The notes beneath the pieces are model-generated. The model was given only the letters and a program-made list of their open reading frames with translations, had not been told where the DNA came from and did not search any database. Positions 56,375 through 64,000 of a DNA stretch of 64,000 bases are shown here, piece by piece; the first letter of the stretch is position 1, and each line of letters begins with the position of its first letter. Source of the stretch: Chionoecetes opilio (Eukaryota > Arthropoda > Malacostraca > Decapoda > Majidae); contig JACEEZ010020921.1 of NCBI GenBank assembly GCA_016584305.1, forward strand, positions 20,001 to 84,000, read 5' to 3'. The translations under genes and the position numbers were made by a program.

Positions 56375-57017
56375 AATATGCTGTTTGGGGGCCCTATGTA
56401 ATATGCTGTTTGGGGGCCCTATGCAAAATGCTGTTTGGGGGCCCTATGTAATATGCTGTTTGGGGGCCCTATGTAATATGCTGTTTGGGGGCCCTATGCA
56501 AAATGCTGTTTGGGGGCCCTATGTAATATGCTGTTTGGGGGCCCTATGCAAAATGCTGTTTGGGGGCCCTATGCAAAATGCTGTTTGGGGGCCCTATGTA
56601 ATATGCTGTTTGGGGGCCCTATGCAAAATGCTGTTTGGGGGCCCTATGTAATATGCTGTTTGGGGGCCCTATGCAAAATGCTGTTTGGGGGCCCTGTGCA
56701 AAATGCTGTTTGGGGGCCCTATGTAATATGCTGTTTGGGGGCCCTATGCAAAATGCTGTTTGGGGGCCCTATGTAATATGCTGTTTGGGGGCCCTATGCA
56801 AAATGCTGTTTGGGGGCCCTATGCGAAATGCTGTTTGGGGGCCCTATGTGAAATGCTGTTTGGGGGCCCTATGCGAAATGCTGTTTGGGGGCCCAATGTG
56901 AAATGCTGTTTGGGGCCCTATGGGAAATGCTGTTTGGGGGCCCTATGCGAAATGCTGTTTGGGGGCCCTATGCAAAATGCTGTTTGGGGGCCCTATGCGA
57001 AATGCTGTTTGGGGGCT
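56375..57017. repeat. 25-bp satellite, about 26 copies
   Basis: Unit ATGCTGTTTGGGGGCCCTAT plus five bases that vary as GTAAT, GCAAA, GCGAA or GTGAA. The GTAAT and GCAAA forms are interspersed in the first 18 units; the GCGAA and GTGAA forms fill the last seven. Unit length 25 puts it in all three frames in turn, giving overlapping 88-residue open frames that are not genes. Confidence 0.97.
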
Positions 57018-57424
57018 CTCCCAATTTTGTAAAACTGATGGGGGGATTCCAAGCCCTCTAAGGTGGTCTGGGGGCACACCTTTAATATCTGAATACACCT
57101 ATCTGGTGAATTTAAGACGAAAAGACACTAGATTCCAAAAAATACAAATAATGGCAGCAATTGGGACCCCTTGGTGGCTTTTATAGGCCTTTGCTATACA
57201 AAATTGTCTGTTAGCCATAAGATTACGAAAAGTAACTGAATATACCAAATTAGCTAGTGGGCAAGGATACTAAACCGGTCATATCTATAAAACATTGCTT
57301 ACATTCATCAAAATCATCTAATGGTAGCCAAATTACAATGGAAATTATGCGTTCTGGGTCTCAAGGGGTAAATACTGGAACGGAAGGACACAATTAACTT
57401 AGACTTAACTAACACGTATACATA
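57018..57424. other. Flank, no gene recognised
   Basis: Non-coding. Nothing shared with other parts of the window was noticed. Confidence 0.4.
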
Positions 57425-57432
57425 CTCACTAT

Positions 57433-58299
57433 CAAAGGTGGACATCACAATTTTTTTTCCAATTCCGCTATCGCAATTCTGCAATTCCGACCTGCACCAG
57501 TCTGCAATCGCAATTCCGCAATTTTTTTCAGATAGGCCTTTTCGCAATCGCAATTCTGCAATTCCGCAATTCCGCAAACTAATTTTGACACCTATAATTA
57601 AAGCAAAAAATGTCTCTAGACTCTTAAACATCTCTAGACTCTTAAACACCTACAATTCAAACAAAAAATGTCTCTTGACTTAGTGTTTAATACTTCTGTA
57701 TTCCTATTCTGTTTCTGTCTATAATTGTTACTTGTCCTTCACAATTAAGTCTTTGTCTCTTTTAGTATTTTTCTTTACTTTTACACTTCACAGTCTACTG
57801 GCTAGTAATCACTAATCTAAGTAACCTACTAATCTTCCTCCTCCTCCTCCTCCTCCTCCTCCTCCTCCTCCTCCTCCTCCTCCTCCCACTTCTGGTTCAG
57901 CATGTGGAGGTTGCCCTTCAAGAACACAAGTTTCTCAAAGTTGTTGGCTGTCAGCGCTGACCTTTTCGGCCTTAGGATGTCAGACCCCATGCTGAACAGC
58001 CTCTCCACAGCCACGGAGGAGGGCACAGGGGTGTTGTATTTGATGAACAGGTCCACCCAGGCAGACTTGGCAGTGTCGTCTCCACCATATTTGGCGGGAA
58101 CTTATATTCACGCGGGCACTTTGAAGGTGGTGACTGTCGCAATTATTGCAATTGAGTTTCAAAATTTTGGCGGTCCGCAACCCGCAATTCTGCAATATTT
58201 TCAGGCATTTGTAATTGCGCAATTCCGCAACCGAATTACCCATTCCGCAAGTTGCGAATTGCGGAATTGCGGACTAAAATTGCGGAATGCCCACCTCTG
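57433..58299 (-). mobile_element. Small hAT element with exact 8-bp duplication
   Basis: CTCACTAT on both sides (57425-57432, 58300-58307). Ends CAAAGGTGGACATC (left) and, inverted, CAGAGGTGGGCATTCC (right), hAT-like. Inside both ends GCAATTCCGCAATT-type motifs recur more than ten times. It keeps only the last exon of a transposase (57829-58056), so it is a deletion derivative. Confidence 0.92.
57829..58056 (-). pseudogene. hAT transposase C-terminal dimerisation segment
   Basis: Reads FIKYNTPVPSSVAVERLFS, GSDILRPKRSALTANNFEKL and VFLKGNLHML, the conserved hAT C-terminal block (P-S-S-x-A-x-E-R-x-F-S ... L ... N-x-E-x-L-x-F-L). It then runs into a poly-Glu stretch encoded by a (CTC)n microsatellite (about 57837-57885). 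The rest of the transposase is missing. Confidence 0.85.
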
Positions 58300-58955
58300 C
58301 TCACTATACTAAATGAACTAAGACTTCATTCATGTCACGCAAGGTTTATTTGAAGGATAAATACAGCAGTAAATGGGGGAAGAGGTGCTTGAAAGTAGAT
58401 AGATAATATATAACAGATACAGGGAGGTCCTGTTATACGAGCATTCGGTATACGAGAATCCGATGATACGAGATGTGTAAATTAGGGTCTATTTTCAATA
58501 TACGAGATCGAAAATCTAATGCTACGACATTCAAACTGGGGTGAGTAAAATTAACAAGTTATATACTAAAGTAAATTACAAGTTATTTACTAAAATAAAT
58601 TACAAGCTATTTACTAATATTATAAAGTCATTTACTGATTATATGATTTTACCTAAGGTTGTACGATAATCAATCTGAAAATATGATAATTCTGGTCGCT
58701 CGGTACGACAATGTGGCCTACAAAATTTCACATCCTGGACGATGTACAATGATTCAGATGCGCAGAGACGAGTTTGTGGGCAGTGGAAGAGGTCTGGGCA
58801 CCCCTCCCTTGTCCCTTACCTACCCTACCCTCTCGAGTCTTCAATCCTACCTCCCCCCCCTTTTTTGCACCCCCTTCCGCCTTCTCCCCCCTTTCTCATT
58901 CACCTCCACCCACCCTCTACTCCCTTTCCCCTACTCCCTTGACCACGTGGTGATG

Positions 58956-59037
58956 CCACCCACCCCCTACTCCCTACCCCCTACTCCTATGACCACGTTG
59001 TGATGGGGGAAGGGGGTAGGGAGTAGGGGGTGGGTGG
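58956..59037. repeat. Perfect 27-bp inverted repeat, pyrimidine/purine-rich
   Basis: 58956-58982 (CCACCCACCCCCTACTCCCT onward) is exactly complementary to 59011-59037 across a 28-base spacer. The arms are C-rich on one strand and G-rich on the other, so G-quadruplex or cruciform structure is possible. Confidence 0.95.
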
Positions 59038-59279
59038 TGGATCCACCCCCGTTTTAACCACTCACACCCTCAACAACACCTTCTCCACCCCCCCCTCCGT
59101 TTCCCCACCAACACCATCACCCCCTTCTTTATTACAACCCCCCTCCCCCGTTTCCCCCCTTCTCCATTACCAACACAACCCTGTTTCTCCCACCTTCATC
59201 TCTAGCCCCGGCCCCTTCCTTCTCCATCACCATGGAAACACACACCCACGTGTGAGGCATGTTGCATGAGGCATGGCTC

Positions 59280-59503
59280 TTGACGCTATCGTGATACGTT
59301 CATGGCACTGTCGTGGTTATCGTAACTCTATCGTGACGACAAAATGACCATTGATTTTCCATTCGTGACATTGTCTTACAGCTGTCACGACTCCATCGTG
59401 ACCATTTTACGACCGTCATGACACATACGTACAGGCAGCGTGACATTGCTATGAGGCTATCGTGGTCTGCGTTTATCGTGGACAAATTTCACGATAGCGT
59501 CAA
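59280..59503. repeat. MITE-like block with TTGACGCTATCGTGA inverted ends
   Basis: TTGACGCTATCGTGA at 59280-59294 and its exact complement at 59489-59503. Between and just beyond them ATCGTG/CACGAT motifs occur many times in both orientations. It lies within pogo-type copy B. No target duplication was found. Confidence 0.7.
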
Positions 59504-60338
59504 TAATCAAATTGGTGGCGCTATCGTGGCTTGATTATGGAATGTGTGAAGGAAGCTCAAGTGATCAAGGGGAGGAGGAAGAACTCTAACCCAGTCACCC
59601 CTGTTTTCTCTCGAGCCTCGGAGAGAGAAAACAGGGACTCCCAGCTGGCTACTTGCCAGCTTCCTGTCTCCCCACACAACATTACCACTTGTGAGTGTTA
59701 TGCATGTTTTATGTTTAATTAATGTGCAGTTATGTTATTTTGTGAGCTATTTTCTCTTTCAGAATGCTTTTTCTACAGAATAGGTAGTACAGTGTGGGTA
59801 ATATAGACGCTGTGTGTTTGTTGTGTTTGCTATAGTTTATTTTAGCTTGAAAAACACAGTCTTTTTTTTTTTTTTTTTTAATGATGGGGTCCTGGAACCA
59901 AACCTATATTTTACCATTAGTTATGTGTTTCGTTATACGAGATTTCTCTTTACGAGTATGCCAGGTGGAACCTAACTGCTCGTATCTTCGGGACCTCCCT
60001 GTACAAAATAACAGATAGAAATGGTATATATGTGCGTTAAAATGCGCCAAATGAAAGGGAAAACGTGTGTGACATGGGTAAGGATGAAACAGTGGAACAT
60101 GTGATACTAGAATGTGGGAAGTATAACTGGGAGAGAATGTAAATGATGCGTGTGGTTTTGACTGAAATGGGATGTGAAATGAATGAGGTGGTTGAAACGA
60201 CAGGAAGAGAATGGATGTTATTGCTGCTGGGACTGTGTGGTGAGACAAGGGGACGGATGATTGAGGCAGTGAAAGAGTTTTTGAAAAGAATGTGGTGTAT
60301 GAGAAATAGACAATAGAACTGCATGCTTGTATTATGTA

Positions 60339-60949
60339 CACACAAACCTCGATTTCCCGGACTAATAGGGGGGAGCACTGGTCCGGGAATCGCAACAGTC
60401 CAGGAATTATCCTCTAAAAAAAAATTTAAAAAAAAAAGAAAAAAAAAAAAAAAAAAGAAAAAAAAAAAGCGATGCCATTACCCACCCTATCCTACCCTGA
60501 CATTTATCCTACTCTAGTATTTACTGTCCGGCAAACAGCCAATATCAACTACCCCGCCACGGACTTTTACGTCCGCTGAGCATGCTGCCACCTGGCGGGA
60601 GGCAGCAGAAAGTGTTCAATAGTCTCAAGAGACGTTCCTGCACCAGGGGCAGTGCAGGTCAGGGGACTAACGGAGGCAGTGCAGGTGAACCGTGAGTGTC
60701 GTGTGTCCAAATGTAAACAATACGACCGCTGAGGATGCTGCCACCTGGTGGGAGGCGCGGACACTGACCAGGGGTGACAGGAGACGCTCGGACCGCCGGA
60801 CAACTTTGTCAATTTACGAACAGGACCAGGCATTTCAACGTATAATAAAAAAATTAAAAAGAAATAAAAAATTCTTGGACTCTTGACATATTCCCGGACC
60901 TCGGATTTTGTCCGGCAAATCCGATATCCGGGAAATCGAGGTTTGTGTG
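60339..60949 (-). mobile_element. Pogo/Tigger-type MITE, second full copy (family of 37928-38510)
   Basis: CACACAAACCTCGATTTCCC at the left and its complement at the right, TA duplicated (60337-60338, 60950-60951). Inverted with respect to the copy at 37928 as judged by the shared MPGPVRKLTKLSGG remnant frame (minus strand, about 60833-60790). An A-rich run (60412-60468) marks the left part. Confidence 0.92.
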
Positions 60950-61112
60950 TATGTAGTTTTATTTATGTTTTTTTTCCTTTGGTTTGTGATTTCTTTCTAC
61001 CGTACAGGAGCAACCGGTTCAAAGGTCAGCCTGTAATTTTAAGATCAAGATCAAAGTCTTGTTCTGAGTTGAGTCCGAGTTCACAAGGGCGTCATTACCT
61101 GTTGTTGTATTG

Positions 61113-61279
61113 CTACTTTGTGCCTCAACTAAGGGCTTGGCGGCGACGTCAGTGGCTGGGAAGGGTAAGTCACGGCTGTGTGGTTATGTGTTGAGGCTGA
61201 AAACAGGTGAAATAATGGTTGTTATTGATACAAGGCAACGAAAGATAGACCATTTGGTGGTAGTAGTCTTGAGGGCACG
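61113..61279 (+). repeat. Dispersed 165-bp repeat, second copy of 31783-31955
   Basis: Same order as the first copy, including GCTGGGAAGGGTAAGTCACG. It follows the 3' tail of the same non-LTR family within about 60 bases. Confidence 0.8.
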
Positions 61280-62761
61280 TGTGTATTTATTACATGGATT
61301 GTGTGTGTGGGGCAAATTTTGGTGAGGAAGCCGCAAGAAGCCGGCTTCTGGCAGCTTCCGTTTTCTGTTAACTCGAGGCACTTTTAAGAAGCCGGCTTGC
61401 CCAGCTGGCGCAAGCCGCAGGAAGCTGGAGGAAGCGAGGGCCTGGGCTCGCTTCTCACGGCTTCATACGTGACGTCATAGATATAAACAACAAATGGCGG
61501 GCCAGCCTGAGTGAGATTTTATTAATCACTCTTGTAACAGAGTGAGTATCGTCGTAGAAATAATGTAATTACAGATAACAGGACACAAGTAAACACATAG
61601 ATGTACATTCAGAAGCATGGACTTACTTTAAGACCATGAACAAGAATATACAAGGTTAATGACATGACAGGACAACTTTAAAACTGGTGAAAGAATTATC
61701 ATGTCTTATCAGCCTGATGATAGTCCCTAGCTGTGACATAGTAGTTTTTGCAGATTTTTGCTGATATTAGGGCACAAATTAACATAAGTTGTACATTTTG
61801 TAGCACGGGCTTAACTTTCGGACCACACTAATAGAGCTAATGTTAGCTCCATAGGTGTCACTAACATACACTTACTTTTTGGTAAGAGTGTAGGAGTAGC
61901 CGAGCAGGGGGCTAAGCACAACACAAGGTGGTTTTATAATTATTATTCTAAATTACAGAACATGTATCGGCCTTGTGCAGCACGATATAATAAAATGTTC
62001 CGATAGTCTTATCAATGCACAAAAGGTATTCACCACAACAAAATGTTCACGTATCACACACACGTCCTGACCACACGAATGTATATCTTTCTCTGAGGTG
62101 TCGTGTACTCTCCTCAGGGCGCGGCAGGGGGTGCCCGCCCAGGGTATCAGGTAACAGGGTGTGGTCGTCTCCGTGACGTGGTGCCCCCTAGTAGCTGTAG
62201 CAGGTAGCTGTGGCAGATGACGTGGCATGGGCATGACACGTCATATATATATATATCTTAAACATGGAAATTATTAGCAGAAAGGGTGCATGCCTTAAAT
62301 ATAAATGTAGGGATTACATATGTACCTACCTACAAAGGTCAACATTGCTCGTTCACCTACTTGGCGCGTCCTTGCGCCGTCCTAGAGACATGTACCTAAC
62401 CATGTTACAATTATGTATTTACCTGATTTTGTTGGATTTTGCCCTTCAGGAGAACATACAAAGATAGGGCCTTCCTAACAACAAGGCAAAGTGGAATTAC
62501 TATGATGATGATGATTATGATTGGCATAATCATTGAAGGAAAATGAACAGCTGGGTTAAGGTAGACAGGTAAAGAGTCCTGTACGGCTGTTTCCAATTCT
62601 GAGAAACTAGAGAATGTAAGCTCATAAATGGTATTAGTGACATATTTAATGCTTGAGAAATTTATATACTTCAAGCTGTCAATAGGGAAAAGTCGAGCAG
62701 TGAAATTAGCTACAAATCCTTCGTGCAGTTTTTCAGGAAAGGTATTCAAATACACTACCCT
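61280..62761. other. Non-coding stretch, no gene recognised
   Basis: 61320-61440 has several AAGCCGGCTTC-type repeats, perhaps one end of an unrecognised element. A short TA run is at 62243-62257. An open minus-strand frame at 62755-62411 has an Ile run from a simple repeat (GATGATGATGATTATGATT region near 62500) and no domain. Confidence 0.4.
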
Positions 62762-62826
62762 CCCGAGTTTCGCGCTTGCTTTCTTCCGGAGGCAGAGCGC
62801 GAAACTCGCGGATCGCGAAACTCGGG
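62762..62826. repeat. Palindrome of CCCGAGTTTCGCG type
   Basis: CCCGAGTTTCGCG (62762-62774) is complemented at 62797-62809 (shortened) and again at 62814-62826. It resembles the end of a pogo-type MITE reduced to its terminal part. Confidence 0.7.
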
Positions 62827-62870
62827 TATTAAAAACTGTAAAAATGCTTATTTAGTCCCTTTTTTTTGGG

Positions 62871-62960
62871 GGGGGTGGGGTGCATGTGTCTACAGCGCCG
62901 TTAAGCAGTGACCTCCAGGGGTGGGATGGTAGGCCCTGGAGGTTAACTTGAGGGCTGTGT
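62871..62960 (-). repeat. SINE 3' end fragment, inverted
   Basis: The complement of 62876-62956 matches 63908-63983, including CTCAAGTTAAC, CCTACCATCCCAC and GGTGCTGTAG-like text. The T/G run at 62862-62880 would be its A/C-rich tail. Confidence 0.75.
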
Positions 62961-63564
62961 ACCTACCGTATTTTACAGCTTATAAGACTCATTTTCCCCC
63001 CAAAAAATATCATGAAAATGCCCCAAGCCCCTGTCCACCCAGCAGTGAATGGGTACTGGGTGTTAGCCTAGGGTTTGTGACCCGCCTCCCGGGGTGGTGG
63101 CTTCGGCCAACACTACGTAGAGAAGAGGAGGGAGGAGAGGAGCTTGAGATTGAGCTCGAGTTGGGAGTCACCCAGCAGATGCTGTTTTGGTCTGAGTGAG
63201 TGAGCTTGACACATATCTTGTCAGCTGATGGTTTTGTGACAGTGTTATACGGCAATAACACTGTCACAATGCCTTCCTCTCTTCTCTCCTGTCTCCTCCA
63301 ATACCTCCAGAAACCACAGTACCACACACGTCATGGTTAATCACTTATAAAGGAGTATTTTGTGGTAAATAAGTAAGGAACGGCAGGGTGTATGGTAAGG
63401 TGCTACTTATTTCGAGGTGTTACCTATCTTATGCGACACCGGCTGCTCCTGTAGAGAAAAACACAAACAAATGGAAAAAAAACAGCAAAACTACAAGCTA
63501 TACTAAGCCTATTATAGTACTATACTAAGCAGGAAGGAAGGAAGACGTGTCCCGTATGTCTCTT
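62961..63564. other. Non-coding stretch with dispersed-repeat pieces
   Basis: CCCAGCAGTGAATGGGTACT and GTGACCCGCCTCCCGGGGTG (63039-63098) look like pieces of a common repeat, from general memory of crustacean sequences. CGGCTGCTCCTGTAG (about 63439-63453) is the inverted non-LTR 3' UTR box seen at 31342 and 61005. No gene. Confidence 0.4.
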
Positions 63565-64000
63565 ATGGGAGGCGGTAGCAGAGTGGTTAGCGTCAAGATA
63601 TATGTCAAGCTCGAGCACGAGCTTGACAGACGACCTACAAAGTGATACTAAGCAGAAAGGGTCACAAGAAGAAGAAGTCTCTGCGTGGCGTTCTCGGTGA
63701 TCCGAGTTCGATCCTTGATGAGGGCTGTAAAATCCACTTAAAATCTTTCTCTGTACCGTTGAGTGGCCTAAGAACACCCACACGCTGCCCATTAACTCTA
63801 CCTCCGATTGCGAGTGCATCGGAGGACACAGAGGGCGGCATGAGCCTCTAATCACAGGCGTCACTATAGAAATTCTGTCTGCGCCACCACGGGCAAGGGC
63901 CAACCATCACAGCCCTCAAGTTAACTTCCAGGGCCTACCATCCCACTCCTGGAGGTCATTGCCTAACGGTGCTGTAGGCACACACACACCCAAAAAAAAA
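63565..64000 (+). repeat. tRNA-derived SINE, running to the window edge
   Basis: A-box-like GGTAGCAGAGTGGTTAGCG (63574-63592) and B-box-like GAGTTCGATCC (63704-63714) are pol III promoter elements. Their distance (about 130) exceeds a tRNA because extra sequence with a hairpin (63603-63628) lies between. The body contains GAGTGGCCTAAGAACACCC and the tail CCTACCATCCCAC ... TGTAGGCACACACACACCC before an A run at 63991-64000. A fragment in inverse direction is at 62871-62960. Confidence 0.7.

Larger units (their letters stand above)
58420..60001. mobile_element. Pogo/Tigger-type non-autonomous element, copy B
   Basis: CAGGGAGGTCCTGTTATACG (left) and, inverted, CAGGGAGGTCCCGAAGATAC (right) with TA on both sides (58418-58419, 60002-60003). 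The first about 250 and last about 300 bases match copy A at 43432-44978. The centre (58690-59690) is unrelated to that of A and holds a C-rich tract, a 27-bp inverted repeat and a nested inverted-repeat block. Confidence 0.9.
58335..61055 (+). pseudogene. Non-LTR retrotransposon 3' part, split by two DNA elements (family of 29061-31473)
   Basis: Three blocks: 58335-58419 matches 30645-30720; 60002-60338 matches the C-terminal zinc-knuckle region and stop (TCDMGKDETVEHVILECGKY-like frame); 60950-61055 matches the 3' UTR with GTACAGGAGCAACCGGTTCA and an AAGATCAAGATCAAAG tail. The gaps are pogo-type element B (58420-60001) and the MITE at 60339-60949, each flanked by TA. Between the first and second block part of the coding region is missing. 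Inactive. Confidence 0.85.

Noticed and set aside
56375..57017. CRISPR-like regular repeats
   Set aside because: Head-to-tail repeats without unique spacers, in a eukaryotic context.
56385..57032. Five overlapping 88-90 residue ORFs
   Set aside because: Products of the 25-bp satellite read in three frames; no domain and no separate start context.
60323..60517. Poly-Lys plus-strand ORF
   Set aside because: Encoded by the A-rich run inside the pogo-type MITE.
62411..62755. 114-residue minus-strand ORF with a hydrophobic Ile run (possible membrane protein)
   Set aside because: The Ile run comes from an ATGATG-type simple repeat; no conserved segment or gene context.

Overview
This window reads as a repeat-choked stretch of an animal nuclear genome. 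Introns, C2H2 zinc-finger genes, hAT, Tc1, pogo, PIF/Harbinger, BEL and many non-LTR elements are all present, and there is no operon structure. The mix of elements, including 3' tails of (ATCAAG)n and (TTCTTATG)n type and long (CA)n runs, suggests an arthropod, most likely a decapod crustacean. That assignment is inference. I found no clearly intact host gene. Almost every coding signal belongs to, or is broken by, a mobile element.

Layout. 1-3277: decayed gene for a large protein with an XPG/FEN1-like (PIN-fold) nuclease region and a Cys-rich CXC-like tail, followed by a 190-bp foldback. 4.6-8.2 kb: two non-LTR relics. 8.4-9.4 kb: broken C2H2 zinc-finger gene (copy 1). 10,793-13,223: complete PIF/Harbinger-type element (TTA duplications, 25-bp inverted ends) carrying only a MADF gene with TATA box and intron. 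14,212-19,476: ORF1-like fragment, then the second and better-preserved XPG/CXC gene. 19.9-22.4 kb: antisense Gag fragment and two tandem arrays. 22.4-31.5 kb: two related non-LTR elements with (ATCAAG)n tails; the first is split by a 2.6-kb element with CCCAGC ends, which itself holds an antisense RTE-like copy.

32.5-39.3 kb: BEL/Pao LTR element, internally deleted, with four younger insertions (one in the 5' LTR, a MULE-like element with a PHD-finger gene in gag, a pogo-type MITE in pol, and another in the 3' LTR). 40.3-41.0 kb: 167-bp tandem array. 43.4-45.0 kb: pogo-type element A. 45,162-47,001: element with ~254-bp inverted ends. 47.2-56 kb: zinc-finger gene copy 2, split by a 5.2-kb hAT element (itself holding a pogo-type MITE and a nearly intact Tc1 element) and by a Jockey/CR1-like element. 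56.4-57.0 kb: 25-bp satellite. 57.4-61.1 kb: small hAT element, then a non-LTR copy split by pogo-type element B and a second copy of the pogo-type MITE. 61-64 kb: dispersed repeats and a tRNA-derived SINE.

The main candidate for an unusual system is the pair of XPG-fold/CXC genes (1-3277 and 14,628-19,476). They share one domain order and resemble what I remember of Academ (AcademX) DNA transposons, so they may be a known superfamily; I could not find their terminal repeats here. The nested insertions are well supported by target duplications and by reading frames that rejoin across several of them, which gives a relative insertion history.
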